52,327 bases of DNA from Bombilactobacillus apium (GTDB taxonomy: Bacteria; Bacillota; Bacilli; Lactobacillales; Lactobacillaceae): NCBI RefSeq assembly GCF_013385145.1, contig NZ_JABZEC010000008.1, positions 1-52,327 of the forward strand, given 5' to 3'. A model generated the notes under the pieces. The model had not been told where the DNA came from. It was given only the letters and a program-made list of their open reading frames with translations, and did no database searches. Shown piece after piece: positions 36,311 through 45,085 of this stretch. Every line of letters begins with the position of its first letter. The stretch's first letter is position 1. A program made the translations under genes and the position numbers.

Positions 36311-36818
36311 GTGCTTCAGTTCCAACTTGAGCCTGGGTGGTTAAGAGAATTTCCGCACAGGCAAGGGTGTCATCTAGAGCATGATGATGATGTTCTAGTT
36401 TAATTTTTAAGGCTTGGGCAACTGTATTAAGTTTGTGATTGGGAAACTCAGGATAGAATTTACGGGAAGTTCGAACGGTATCCAAGCTCCAATAGGGAGC
36501 GGCCTGGAGCTGGTAAAAGGCCAGGGTTTCTTTTAAGACTCGATTGTCAAAAGGAGCATTGTGAGCCACTACTAAGTGATCTTCATTAAAGAGTGCTTTA
36601 ATGTGTGGCCAAACCAGATCGAAAGTTGGCGCCGTTTGAACCATACGGGGATTGATATGATGAATGGCAATGTTTCGACTATTAAAGTGGGTTTGGGGAT
36701 TAATTAAAGTGTAAAAAGTATCCACAATCCGGCTATTTTCTACGAGAGCAAGGGCTAAAGAACAGGCACTACTTGCTTTTTGATTGGCCGTTTCGAAATC
36801 CATCGCGACAAAGTTCAT
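36282..36818 (-). CDS. DEDDh 3'-5' exonuclease (DnaQ/PolC-epsilon-like)
   Basis: A 178-residue exonuclease of the DnaQ-like family. The metal-binding residues are D7 and E9 (MDFETAN), an Asp in HNAPFDNRVL, and the His/Asp pair in HHALDDTLACAEIL. Standalone proteins of this length are common in Firmicutes and are proposed to act in DNA repair or RNA turnover. The stop overlaps the shared terminator hairpin, and the gene is divergent from murB. Confidence 0.9.
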   Translation of the reverse strand: MNFVAMDFETANQKASSACSLALALVENSRIVDTFYTLINPQTHFNSRNIAIHHINPRMVQTAPTFDLVWPHIKALFNEDHLVVAHNAPFDNRVLKETLAFYQLQAAPYWSLDTVRTSRKFYPEFPNHKLNTVAQALKIKLEHHHHALDDTLACAEILLTTQAQVGTEALKKMTRIIQ

Positions 36819-36941
36819 GTTCTAACTTCCTTCGGTAAATTATTTAATAAATTTATTATATACTATACTATGTAGGGGGAGAAATATTCTCTTCGGACTG
36901 ATCTAATAGGAATTTAAATAAAAGCTAGTGAGCAGAAAACC

Positions 36942-37835
36942 ATGACAATTTTAGACTTACCAATTAAAGTAAAAACGCAAGAACCGTTAAGTAATTATAC
37001 TTTCACTAAAACCGGAGGACCAGCGGATTTTTTAGCCTTTCCGCAAGACTTAGAACAATTACAGGAATTAATTAACTATGCCAAAGAACACCAATTGCCT
37101 GTGACCACTCTGGGTAATTCCAGTAATTTAATTATTAAGGACGGGGGAATTCGGGGCTTGGTCATTATGCTGACCGAATTTAAACAAATTCAAGTTCACG
37201 GTAACCTTATCCAAGCGCAAGCAGGAGCCTCGATTATCGAGGTCACCAAAGTTGCCTGTCGAGCGGGATTAACTGGTTTAGAATTTGCCGCGGGGATTCC
37301 TGGAAGTGTCGGTGGGGCCGCTTTTATGAACGCCGGGGCTTACGGTGGTGAAATGTCTCAAGTGATTAGCCAAGTTGAGGAAATTTTACCAAGTGGTCAA
37401 CAAATCTGTTTAACCGGAAAACAGCTTCATTTTTCTTATCGACATAGTGCAGTTCAGGAAAATAAAGGAACTGTTTTCGCGGTTCAATTTCAATTGCAGC
37501 CGGGAGAACAAACCACGATTCAAGCCCAGATGGATCAATTTAATGCGGCCCGTCGGAGTAAACAACCGCTAGAGTATCCCTCTTGTGGAAGTGTCTTTAA
37601 ACGACCGGAAGGTCATTTTACTGGACCGCTAATTATTAAAGCGGGTTTGCAAGGAAAAATTGTTGGTGGGGCCCAAGTTTCTTTGAAACATGCCGGTTTC
37701 ATCATTAATTTAGGGACTGCTACCGCTACGGATTATTTAGATTTAATTCATTTAATCCAAACAACAGTTTTAGAAAAGTTTGGAGTCCAGCTGGAAACTG
37801 AAGTACGGATTATTGGGGAAGATAAAATTAGTTAG
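36942..37835 (+). CDS. murB: UDP-N-acetylenolpyruvoylglucosamine reductase MurB
   Basis: A 297-residue FAD enzyme of peptidoglycan precursor synthesis that reduces the enolpyruvyl ether to UDP-MurNAc with NADPH. The FAD-binding TLGNSSNLIIKDGGIRG and GLEFAAGIPGSVGGAAFMNAGAYGGE, the catalytic serine region YPSCGSVFKRP and the C-terminal VRIIGE are present, which is the type II (short) form. The ribosome-binding site is poor, which is unusual for this region. It is followed by cdaA-cdaR-glmM, all connected with the cell wall and c-di-AMP. Confidence 0.96.
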   Translation: MTILDLPIKVKTQEPLSNYTFTKTGGPADFLAFPQDLEQLQELINYAKEHQLPVTTLGNSSNLIIKDGGIRGLVIMLTEFKQIQVHGNLIQAQAGASIIEVTKVACRAGLTGLEFAAGIPGSVGGAAFMNAGAYGGEMSQVISQVEEILPSGQQICLTGKQLHFSYRHSAVQENKGTVFAVQFQLQPGEQTTIQAQMDQFNAARRSKQPLEYPSCGSVFKRPEGHFTGPLIIKAGLQGKIVGGAQVSLKHAGFIINLGTATATDYLDLIHLIQTTVLEKFGVQLETEVRIIGEDKIS

Positions 37836-37851
37836 GGTTAGGACTAAAAAA

Positions 37852-38694
37852 ATGCAAAATATTTGGCTGCAACTTTTTTCAATTAGAACACTCACCAGCT
37901 TAGTGGATATTCTCTTTGTTTGGTATATAGTGTATAAGCTGTTGATGATGATTCGGGGGACCAAGGCAATCCAATTACTTAAAGGGCTGACAATCATCAT
38001 TATCATCAAAATTGTGAGTTGGTTTTTGAATTTAAAAACGGTGGCATTTTTAACTGATCAAGTTTTCAATTGGTCAGTAATTGTCATTATTATCATCTTT
38101 ACACCGGAGATTCGTCGTGGTTTAGAGAAATTAGGGCGAATGCCTTTTCTTTTTCCGGTCCGAAATGAAAAGAAAGAACTGGCGAACAGCTTAATTGCTG
38201 CTTTAGATAAGTCCATCCAGTATATGTCCAAGAGACGGATTGGAGCCTTGATTACGATTCAGATGGACACTGGCTTAGAGGAATACGCCGAAACTGGGGT
38301 TGAGTTGAATGCGGCGGTGACGGGGGAATTATTGATTAATATTTTCATTCCCAATACCCCGTTGCATGATGGAGCCGTAATTATTAGTAATAATAAAATT
38401 GAAGCGGCCGCAGCTTATTTACCTCTTTCTGAAAGTAATGCGATTCCCAAAAAATTAGGAACCCGACATCGGGCCGCAGTGGGGATCAGTGAAGTTACTG
38501 ACGCTTTGACAGTGGTGGTTTCGGAGGAAACTGGCTCGGTAATGATTACCCATAATAATCATATGTTGTCAGATTTAAGCCAAAGTGATTATTTAAATTA
38601 TCTCAAGGCGCAATTAAAAACCCCTGAAGAACCGACCGGATCATTTTTGACTAATTTATTTTCCCGACATCATTCTCAAAAGGAGCAGAAGTGA
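37852..38694 (+). CDS. cdaA: Diadenylate cyclase CdaA
   Basis: A 280-residue membrane-bound enzyme that makes cyclic di-AMP from two ATP. Three N-terminal membrane helices (to about residue 95) are followed by the DAC domain with the catalytic DGAVIIS and GTRHRAA motifs. The ATG at 37852 is chosen because an upstream in-frame ATG at 37780 overlaps murB by 56 bases and adds residues the family lacks. The ribosome-binding site is weak. cdaA-cdaR-glmM is the standard Firmicutes module linking potassium and osmotic signalling with the wall. Confidence 0.97.
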   Translation: MQNIWLQLFSIRTLTSLVDILFVWYIVYKLLMMIRGTKAIQLLKGLTIIIIIKIVSWFLNLKTVAFLTDQVFNWSVIVIIIIFTPEIRRGLEKLGRMPFLFPVRNEKKELANSLIAALDKSIQYMSKRRIGALITIQMDTGLEEYAETGVELNAAVTGELLINIFIPNTPLHDGAVIISNNKIEAAAAYLPLSESNAIPKKLGTRHRAAVGISEVTDALTVVVSEETGSVMITHNNHMLSDLSQSDYLNYLKAQLKTPEEPTGSFLTNLFSRHHSQKEQK

Positions 38695-39686
38695 TGAAAT
38701 ATTGGCGCCGTTTTGCAGAATCAAAATATTTTTATATCGTATTATCGTTAGGTTTAGCTATCTGGATTTATGTTAGTATTTCTTCACCTTTGTTGAATAA
38801 TACGCGGGATAGTGCTAATTCGAATAATGTTGCGGTTGCAAATAAAAGTGCTACTATAACTATGAATCTCCAAGTAAATGCCAACACCCAAGCCTATTTT
38901 ATTACTGGTTACCCGAAGCAAGTTACCGTGAAAGTTAAGGGGCCAGCGGCCTTAGTTACAGCAACTAAGAATACGCAGAATTTTACAACTTATATTGATT
39001 TAAATCGTTTGGGGGTGGGAAAACATCGTGTCCGAGTTAAACAACGCGGCTTAAATCGAGATCTAACTTATCAAATTAAACCTAGCTCCTTAGATATTAA
39101 GATTGAACCAAGATTAGAGGAAACTTTCCCGATTCAAACAAATTATGATCGAAAACAAATTGCAACTGGTTATCAAGTTCATGAGCTAAAAGTTAATCCG
39201 CAGGTAGTACAGGTAATTGGAGCCCGTTCAGAAGTAGAACGAGTTAGTCAAGTTGTGGCGCAAATTAATGTCCCTAAGAATACAAAAACTAACTTTCAGC
39301 AGGAAGTCTTACTGCAAGCTTTAGATATTCAGGGGCATACTTTATCAGTCCTGATTAATCCGCAAACGACTAATGTTAAAATACCAATCTCCCTGCCTAA
39401 TAAGACTGTAAACCTTAAGTTCGTGGGTAAGAATACGGGGAATAAGAATTACACCTTTAATAGTAATGTCGATAAGGTTCAAGTTTATGCTAAAAGGTCG
39501 GTCTTAGAGAAGTTAACGGAACTGGAAGTTCCCGTCGATGTAACCAAGGCTGATAAACAAAAATCGCAGTTAATTACAATTAAACAGATAAATTCTGGTA
39601 TTATAGATTCGAATCCTAGTACAGTTAAAGTTATTGTGAAAGAAGATTCTGCCAGTGAGAATAATACTGATTCTTCAGAACACTAG
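38694..39686 (+). CDS. cdaR: CdaA regulatory protein CdaR (YbbR-domain)
   Basis: A 330-residue protein with one N-terminal membrane helix (YIVLSLGLAIWIYVSIS) and extracellular YbbR repeats, recognisable by the recurring pattern YPKQVTVKVKG / NPQVVQVIGARSEV / NVDKVQVYAKRSVLEKL. It modulates CdaA from outside the membrane. AAAGGAG precedes both a GTG at 38691 and the ATG at 38694; the ATG has the better spacing. The start overlaps the cdaA stop. Confidence 0.95.
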   Translation: MKYWRRFAESKYFYIVLSLGLAIWIYVSISSPLLNNTRDSANSNNVAVANKSATITMNLQVNANTQAYFITGYPKQVTVKVKGPAALVTATKNTQNFTTYIDLNRLGVGKHRVRVKQRGLNRDLTYQIKPSSLDIKIEPRLEETFPIQTNYDRKQIATGYQVHELKVNPQVVQVIGARSEVERVSQVVAQINVPKNTKTNFQQEVLLQALDIQGHTLSVLINPQTTNVKIPISLPNKTVNLKFVGKNTGNKNYTFNSNVDKVQVYAKRSVLEKLTELEVPVDVTKADKQKSQLITIKQINSGIIDSNPSTVKVIVKEDSASENNTDSSEH

Positions 39687-39701
39687 AAAGGTTAATAAAT
39701 A

Positions 39702-41066
39702 ATGACAAAATATTTTGGAACAGATGGGGTTCGGGGAATAGCCAATCAAGAGTTGACCCCAGAACTAGCTTTTAAGTTAGGCCGAGCTGGAGGATATGTC
39801 TTAGCGCAGCAAAAAGATAACGATGAAGCCCCAGTTGTTTTAGTGGCTCGAGATACTCGTAAATCGGGACAAATGTTACAGTCAGCGCTGATTTCTGGTT
39901 TGTTATCGGTCGGAATTGAGGTCTTGAACTTGGGTATTATTACAACTCCCGCAGTATCTTACTTGGTTCGAGTTCAAGATGCTGATGCAGGGATTATGAT
40001 TTCTGCTTCCCATAATCCGGCTCAGGATAATGGAATTAAATTCTTCGGCTCTGATGGTTATAAATTAAAGGATTCAACCGAAGAAGAGATTGAAAACTTC
40101 CTAGATCAAGAAGTAGATACCTTGCCACGGCCAGCAGCTGCGGGATTAGGAGTTTTAGAAGATTATCGTGAAGGTTCACTCAAGTATTTGGAATTTTTAC
40201 GGCAAAGTTTATCAGAAGATCTCTCTGGTCTGAAGATAGTTTTAGATGGAGCTAATGGATCGACCAGCAAGTTATTAACAAAGTTATATGCTGATTTGAA
40301 TGTTGATTTTACGACGATTGCTACTAATCCTGATGGAGTTAATATTAATAATGGGGTCGGTTCAACTCATCCAGAACGTCTGGCTAGAGAAGTTGTTGCC
40401 CAAAATGCTCAAGCCGGCTTAGCATTTGATGGTGATGGTGATCGGTGTATTGCGGTTGATGAAAAGGGAAACATTGTTGATGGCGATAAGATTATGTTCA
40501 TTTTAGGAAATTATTTTAAAGCTCATGGACGTTTGAAAAAAGATACTATCGTAACTACAGTGATGAGTAATCTTGGACTGTATAAGGCTATTGAAGAGTA
40601 CGGAATACATTCCGTCCAAACCGCGGTTGGCGATCGTCATGTGGCCGCAGAAATTGTTAAGAATGGCTACAATTTAGGGGGCGAACAGTCTGGTCATGTT
40701 ATTATTTTTGATGTTCATAACACGGGAGACGGGATGCTAACCGGAATCCAATTATTGAACGTGATGAAGCAAACTGGTAAGTCCTTGTCAGAATTAGCAG
40801 CTCCAGTTCAAAACTATCCGCAAAAGTTGGTTAATATCCCGGTTCAAGATAAAAATAATTGGCAGCAACATCCCCAAATTCAGGCCGCTATTGAGGCCGT
40901 AGAAGCTGATATGGCTGGCGAGGGGAGAGTCTTAGTTCGGCCTAGTGGAACCGAGTCTTTACTACGAGTGATGGTGGAAGCCAAGACGACCGATCTAGCT
41001 ATCCAATATACGCAACAAATTGCCCAAGTCGTTCAATCCGAAATGGGCCTAAAGACTGAAGATTAA
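39702..41066 (+). CDS. glmM: Phosphoglucosamine mutase
   Basis: A 454-residue enzyme converting glucosamine 6-phosphate to glucosamine 1-phosphate for UDP-GlcNAc. The phosphoserine loop SASHNP (S103 as catalytic Ser), the metal loop DGDGDRC and the C-terminal phosphate-binding [11 protein letters not shown] are present. It lies 15 bases after cdaR; in other Firmicutes GlmM also binds and inhibits CdaA. A strong terminator follows. Confidence 0.98.
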   Translation: MTKYFGTDGVRGIANQELTPELAFKLGRAGGYVLAQQKDNDEAPVVLVARDTRKSGQMLQSALISGLLSVGIEVLNLGIITTPAVSYLVRVQDADAGIMISASHNPAQDNGIKFFGSDGYKLKDSTEEEIENFLDQEVDTLPRPAAAGLGVLEDYREGSLKYLEFLRQSLSEDLSGLKIVLDGANGSTSKLLTKLYADLNVDFTTIATNPDGVNINNGVGSTHPERLAREVVAQNAQAGLAFDGDGDRCIAVDEKGNIVDGDKIMFILGNYFKAHGRLKKDTIVTTVMSNLGLYKAIEEYGIHSVQTAVGDRHVAAEIVKNGYNLGGEQSGHVIIFDVHNTGDGMLTGIQLLNVMKQTGKSLSELAAPVQNYPQKLVNIPVQDKNNWQQHPQIQAAIEAVEADMAGEGRVLVRPSGTESLLRVMVEAKTTDLAIQYTQQIAQVVQSEMGLKTED

Positions 41067-41080
41067 TTCTTTAAAAAATA

Positions 41081-41129
41081 AAATCCGTTTGACTTAGCCT
41101 TGATTACTAGGGAAGTCAAACGGGTTTTT
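41081..41129 (+). terminator. Terminator after glmM
   Basis: AAATCCGTTTGACTT pairs with AAGTCAAACGGGTTT, followed by T. Confidence 0.92.
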
Positions 41130-41219
41130 AGTTTACTTTTAAAGAAAAAGTGAGACAAAAAATATGTTTAGAAAGCAAAGTTACTTTTATCAGAAACTAT
41201 GAAAAAATTCGGCTTAATT

Positions 41220-42038
41220 TTAGTCCTTTGATTTTTTAATCGCTTGGGCCAGTAAAGCAGTTTGACCAAAACTAGAATTATCCTCATTGGGAATCACAAT
41301 TAAATTAGTATCAGAATTAGCTAATTGCTTATAGGCATCAATTGATTGATTTTTAAAATATTTGTCGTCAGCATCTTGTAATCCGGCTTGAACAGTATCA
41401 ATTCGATAGCGTTCGGCATCCGCTTGGGTTCGCGTAGCCTGGGCTTGAGCCTTAGCGGTCGCTATGAGGGCATTGTTTTCGGCTTCGTTCGTTAAGCGAA
41501 TTGATTCGGCTTGACCTTCAGCCTTAGCAATTGCCGCAACTCGCTCCCGATCGGCGGTTAATTGCTTATCCATCGCTTTTTGAATTTCTTGTGAAGGTAA
41601 AAGTTCATCAATATTAATTCGGTCAACATTAATTCCGTAAGTGTTAGTCAAATCACCAATGGCCTGCGCTAAGTCGGCATTAATCTTGGCGGTTGAGCCC
41701 AAAGCATCGTTGAGTTCCATTCGGCCAATGATGTCACGTAAGTGTCCCCGAACTAATTGAGCCATGGATTCAATTGAATCAGTATTATTATATTCGAATT
41801 TAGCGGCATCCGTAACATGATAGTTTAAAGTGATGGAAGTGGAAACTTCCGCATTGTCCTTAGTAATAATCGAATAATGGGGTAGTTCGATGGGCCGCAT
41901 TGCTAAATTAACGGTTCGAATACGTTGAACCAAAGGAATATAGAAGTGTAATCCAGATTCAACACTATGCTGATACTTTCCAAAAAGTTCGATCAAACCT
42001 TGACAATTTTGCGGGACAATCTTTAGTCCAAAGGGCAT
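41220..42038 (-). CDS. SPFH/band 7 (stomatin-like) protein
   Basis: A 272-residue stomatin/prohibitin-homology protein. The SPFH domain covers about residues 1-170 (GLKIVPQNCQGLIELFGKY, VRGHLRDIIGRMELNDALGS, TYGINVDRINIDEL), followed by a coiled-coil region rich in Ala, Glu and Arg (AIAKAEGQAESIRLTNEAE). There is no N-terminal membrane helix, so it would attach to the membrane peripherally or through a partner. It probably forms oligomeric membrane scaffolds. GAGG precedes the ATG, and its start overlaps the upstream gene by 16 bases, indicating translational coupling. Confidence 0.93.
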   Translation of the reverse strand: MPFGLKIVPQNCQGLIELFGKYQHSVESGLHFYIPLVQRIRTVNLAMRPIELPHYSIITKDNAEVSTSITLNYHVTDAAKFEYNNTDSIESMAQLVRGHLRDIIGRMELNDALGSTAKINADLAQAIGDLTNTYGINVDRINIDELLPSQEIQKAMDKQLTADRERVAAIAKAEGQAESIRLTNEAENNALIATAKAQAQATRTQADAERYRIDTVQAGLQDADDKYFKNQSIDAYKQLANSDTNLIVIPNEDNSSFGQTALLAQAIKKSKD

Positions 42039-42394
42039 TGTTTTTCCTCATTTCTTGGTTTTAGAGCTTGTAAAGTGAGAACGTTACCAGTTGCGGCCAA
42101 AACTACATAATTCTTCTGTGCTTGGTAAGGTTCGTTATCGACAATTAAATAACGATAGAAAATACCATTTACTTGGACTAAACCTTCATCAGGAAAAACT
42201 TGTTGGGCGGAGACAATTTGATGAAGGGCTAAATTATTTTCAATCGTTGGGATGGTTTGCGGCTGAAAATTTAGATGTTCGTGGATATAGTGGAGAATTA
42301 GTTGCTCTAAAGTTACTTGTTCTTCCTGAGCTTTAACCTGAAGCTGATGATAGAGCTGGGGAGAAACTTGTAGATTAATTTGTGGATTAGTCAT
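42023..42394 (-). CDS. Ribbon-helix-helix plus NfeD-like OB domain protein
   Basis: A 123-residue protein. Residues 5-42 (INLQVSPQLYHQLQVKAQEE... LILHYIHEHL) read as an Arc/MetJ-type ribbon-helix-helix. Residues about 68-113 (PDEGLVQVNGIFYRYLIVDN ... VLAATGNVLTLQALKP) follow the pattern of the soluble OB-fold domain of NfeD proteins (G-x-V-x-V-N-G, then hydrophobic strands ending L-x-V). NfeD proteins normally pair with SPFH/stomatin proteins, and this gene is directly coupled to one. There is no membrane segment. GGGAGG precedes the ATG. Both domain calls are pattern-based inference. Confidence 0.6.
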   Translation of the reverse strand: MTNPQINLQVSPQLYHQLQVKAQEEQVTLEQLILHYIHEHLNFQPQTIPTIENNLALHQIVSAQQVFPDEGLVQVNGIFYRYLIVDNEPYQAQKNYVVLAATGNVLTLQALKPRNEEKQCPLD

Positions 42395-42480
42395 ATAACC
42401 TCCCTTTAATGTTAACTTAACAAGATGCTAATATTATACCAGATTTAAATAGTTAAACAAAGCACACTTAGAAAAGGTAG

Positions 42481-42496
42481 ATTAATCTAGACCAAT
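42481..42496. promoter_or_regulatory. NagR-like (GntR) site upstream of the glmS promoter
   Basis: ATTAATCTAGACCAAT matches 14 of 16 bases of the palindrome ATTGGTCTAGACCAAT bound by NagR/YvoA-type GntR regulators of amino-sugar genes. It lies just upstream of the -35 element. Confidence 0.65.
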
Positions 42497-42507
42497 TAAG
42501 CAAAAAA

Positions 42508-42536
42508 TTGACATTGATTATGATTGCCGTTAAGAT
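42508..42536 (+). promoter_or_regulatory. glmS promoter
   Basis: A perfect TTGACA at 42508-42513 and TAAGAT at 42531-42536 with a 17-base spacer. The leader is only about 55 bases. Confidence 0.85.
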
Positions 42537-42566
42537 ACCAATTGAAAACTAATCATTAAGTATTTT

Positions 42567-42582
42567 AAAGAGCTAGACCAAT
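42567..42582. promoter_or_regulatory. Second NagR-like site in the glmS leader
   Basis: AAAGAGCTAGACCAAT shares the right half CTAGACCAAT exactly with the site at 42481 (12 of 16 to the palindrome). It ends a few bases before the GGAG ribosome-binding site of glmS. Confidence 0.55.
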
Positions 42583-42599
42583 TATTGGAGTGATGATCA

Positions 42600-44411
42600 A
42601 TGTGTGGAATTGTAGGTGTTGTCGGTAATGCTCAGGCAACAGAAATTTTATTAACTGGATTGGAAAAATTAGAATATCGGGGCTACGATTCTGCGGGAAT
42701 TTACGTCCAAGCAAATCAAGGAGTCGACCATTTGCGAAAAAGTGTTGGTAAAATCGCCAATTTACGGCAGCAAATCACAGCCGAAGATCAGGGGACTTGT
42801 GGAATTGGCCACACTCGCTGGGCGACGCATGGGAAGGCGACCCAGGCTAATGCCCACCCGCATTACTCGCAGGACCGGCGCTTTTATTTAGTGCATAATG
42901 GGGTCTTAACTAATTACACCCAATTGCGGCAAAAATATTTGAAACAAGTTAATTTTGTTAGTGATACAGATACTGAAGTGGCCGTCCAATTAGTAGCTTA
43001 CTTGGTCGACCAGGAACATTTAACAACTTTCGCTGCCTTTAAAAAAATGGTCCAGTTGGTGGAAGGATCCTATGCTTTTGCTTTAATAGATCAACAAAAC
43101 CCGAATAGGATTTTTATTGCTAAAAATAAGAGTCCTCTTTTAGTCGGTTTGGGGAAAGATTGTAATTTAATCAGTTCTGATGCTATGGCTCTCTTAGACC
43201 AAACTCAGGAATTTTTAGAAATTAAAGATGGTGAGATTGGCATTATTAAGGCTCAAAAAGTTCAGCTTCAAGATGTTCAGGGACAGGAAGTTACTAGAGA
43301 ATCCTACCAAGTTAAAATGGATCCTCAAGCGATCTCCAAGGGGACCTACGATAGTTATATGCTCAAAGAAATTGATGAACAGCCGGCAGTTTTGCGGCGA
43401 ATTGTCCAGAAATATTTTAGCGATGATCGGATTCAGATTGATTCCGAGTTATTACACGAACTGGCCCAAGCAGATCGAATTTATATCGTGGCTGCAGGAA
43501 CCAGTTACCATGCTGGCTTGGTGGGAAAAAATTTATTAGAACAATTGGCTCAAATTCCAGTCGAAGTAGAATTAGCGAGCGAGTTTGGCTATCATTTACC
43601 GCAACTATCAAAACATCCCTTCTTTATTTTCCTAAGCCAGAGTGGTGAAACTGCTGATAGCCGCCAAGCTTTAGTGCAGATCAAGGATCTTCATTATCCG
43701 ATTTTGACTTTAACAAATGTTCCTAATTCTACCCTAGCTCGGGAAGCTGACTATACCTTATTGCTTCACGCTGGACCAGAAATTGCGGTGGCCTCGACGA
43801 AAGCTTATACAGCTCAAATCGCGGTGCAAGTGATTTTGGCGCAAGCTCTCAGTCAAGAAAAAGAATTGACACCAAGCAAGCCCTTAGCAGTTCAGCAACA
43901 GTTGGGCTTGGCGGCTAACGCGATGCAGTCCTTAGTTGATGCCAAGGAAGAAATTCAAGCTCTAGTTCAAAAATATTTTTCAAAGCAAGAAACGGTCTTT
44001 TTCATTGGGCGGGGTAATGGCTATGCGGTGGCCTTAGAGGCAGCTTTAAAATTAAAAGAAGTTTCCTATATTCATGCGGAAGGTTTTGCCGCGGGAGAGT
44101 TAAAACACGGGACAATTGCTTTGATTGAAGAACAGACACCAGTAGTGGCTTTCATTTTGGAAGGACAAACTGCGGCGCATACTCGGGGAAATATTCGAGA
44201 AGTTGTTAGTCGTGGTGCCCAAGCAATTGTTGTTAGTCAACGGCAATTTTCCCAAAAGGGTGATCAAATTATTTTCGCTAACTTAGATGAACGGATCAAT
44301 GCTTTAGCAGCCATTGTGCCAATGCAATTATTGGCTTACTATGCTGCTTTAGAGCGCGGAAATGACGTCGATCAGCCACGAAATCTGGCTAAAAGTGTGA
44401 CTGTAGAGTAA
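42600..44411 (+). CDS. glmS: Glutamine-fructose-6-phosphate aminotransferase
   Basis: A 603-residue enzyme making glucosamine 6-phosphate from fructose 6-phosphate and glutamine, the entry step to UDP-GlcNAc. The glutaminase domain starts with the catalytic Cys2 (MCGIVGVVGN) and has GIGHTRWATHG; two SIS isomerase domains follow (SQSGETADS, AEGFAAGELKHG), ending in LAKSVTVE. GGAG lies about 9 bases before the ATG. No glmS ribozyme is present in the short leader; instead two NagR-like sites flank the promoter. Confidence 0.98.
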   Translation: MCGIVGVVGNAQATEILLTGLEKLEYRGYDSAGIYVQANQGVDHLRKSVGKIANLRQQITAEDQGTCGIGHTRWATHGKATQANAHPHYSQDRRFYLVHNGVLTNYTQLRQKYLKQVNFVSDTDTEVAVQLVAYLVDQEHLTTFAAFKKMVQLVEGSYAFALIDQQNPNRIFIAKNKSPLLVGLGKDCNLISSDAMALLDQTQEFLEIKDGEIGIIKAQKVQLQDVQGQEVTRESYQVKMDPQAISKGTYDSYMLKEIDEQPAVLRRIVQKYFSDDRIQIDSELLHELAQADRIYIVAAGTSYHAGLVGKNLLEQLAQIPVEVELASEFGYHLPQLSKHPFFIFLSQSGETADSRQALVQIKDLHYPILTLTNVPNSTLAREADYTLLLHAGPEIAVASTKAYTAQIAVQVILAQALSQEKELTPSKPLAVQQQLGLAANAMQSLVDAKEEIQALVQKYFSKQETVFFIGRGNGYAVALEAALKLKEVSYIHAEGFAAGELKHGTIALIEEQTPVVAFILEGQTAAHTRGNIREVVSRGAQAIVVSQRQFSQKGDQIIFANLDERINALAAIVPMQLLAYYAALERGNDVDQPRNLAKSVTVE

Positions 44412-44427
44412 GAGAAACCGGTCTGAG

Positions 44428-44456
44428 TTATCATTCTGTTTTGACTGCGGTATAAT
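44428..44456 (+). promoter_or_regulatory. Promoter of the VanZ-family gene
   Basis: TTATCA at 44428-44433 and a perfect TATAAT at 44451-44456 with a 17-base spacer. A small GAACCTCTAGGTTC hairpin follows at 44457-44470. Confidence 0.65.
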
Positions 44457-44495
44457 GAACCTCTAGGTTCATATTTCAAGTAGTTGAGGTAGTTT

Positions 44496-45014
44496 ATGAA
44501 AACGGATAAAAAATATTGGCTCTGGTTGATTGCGGTCTTTTTGGTTTTAGTAGGGCTTTTTGTCAGCTCTTCAATGACTTATCAGCAACAAACCTCAGTT
44601 CCTTTTTTGGAAAAACATTTATCCCAGCGACCGGGATTGGCTTTTCTACGGCAATTTCAATTTAATTATGGTGGAAAAACGCAATCGGTTACAGCGGTTG
44701 GTTACTTTAAATTTCTCGAGTTTTTAATTCGTAAATTGGCCCATCTAAGTGTTTTTGCATTATTGGCGGGCTTTAGTTTTATGTTTTTAAAATCTGAATT
44801 ACGCCACTGGTGGGTAGCACCCATTGTAGCTTGGTTAGTAGCTACAGGCATAGCTGGTTTTGATGAATTTCATGAATCCTTAACGGGAGGACGGACTCCT
44901 TTAATCCAAGATGTGATGCTAGATAGTGTTGGGGCAATTATCGGAATCTTTGTAGCCTTAATTTGTTGGCGAATTTATTACGATTGGCGGCATCGAAAGC
45001 AGAGAAAACATTGA
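44496..45014 (+). CDS. VanZ-family membrane protein
   Basis: A 172-residue protein with four predicted membrane helices (about residues 9-25, 72-96, 102-122 and 145-162) and the VanZ signature: RKLAHLSVFALLAG, then FDEFHESLTGGRTPLIQDVMLDSVGAIIG. VanZ in enterococci raises teicoplanin resistance by an unclear mechanism; most chromosomal relatives have no established role. The basic C-terminus (YYDWRHRKQRKH) should face the cytoplasm. The next promoter overlaps its stop codon. Confidence 0.9.
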   Translation: MKTDKKYWLWLIAVFLVLVGLFVSSSMTYQQQTSVPFLEKHLSQRPGLAFLRQFQFNYGGKTQSVTAVGYFKFLEFLIRKLAHLSVFALLAGFSFMFLKSELRHWWVAPIVAWLVATGIAGFDEFHESLTGGRTPLIQDVMLDSVGAIIGIFVALICWRIYYDWRHRKQRKH

Positions 45015-45039
45015 AGCCGTGGCCTTTTTTTGGTATGAT
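45011..45039 (+). promoter_or_regulatory. yebC promoter
   Basis: TTGAAG at 45011-45016 and TATGAT at 45034-45039 with a 17-base spacer. Confidence 0.7.
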
Positions 45040-45085
45040 TATTGGCGGCTTTATTACAAACTGATTTGGAAAGAAGGAGTAGCGG

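Noticed and set aside
42537-42599. glmS ribozyme
   Set aside because: The leader from the predicted promoter is only about 55 bases, too short for the ribozyme core, and its conserved sequence is absent.
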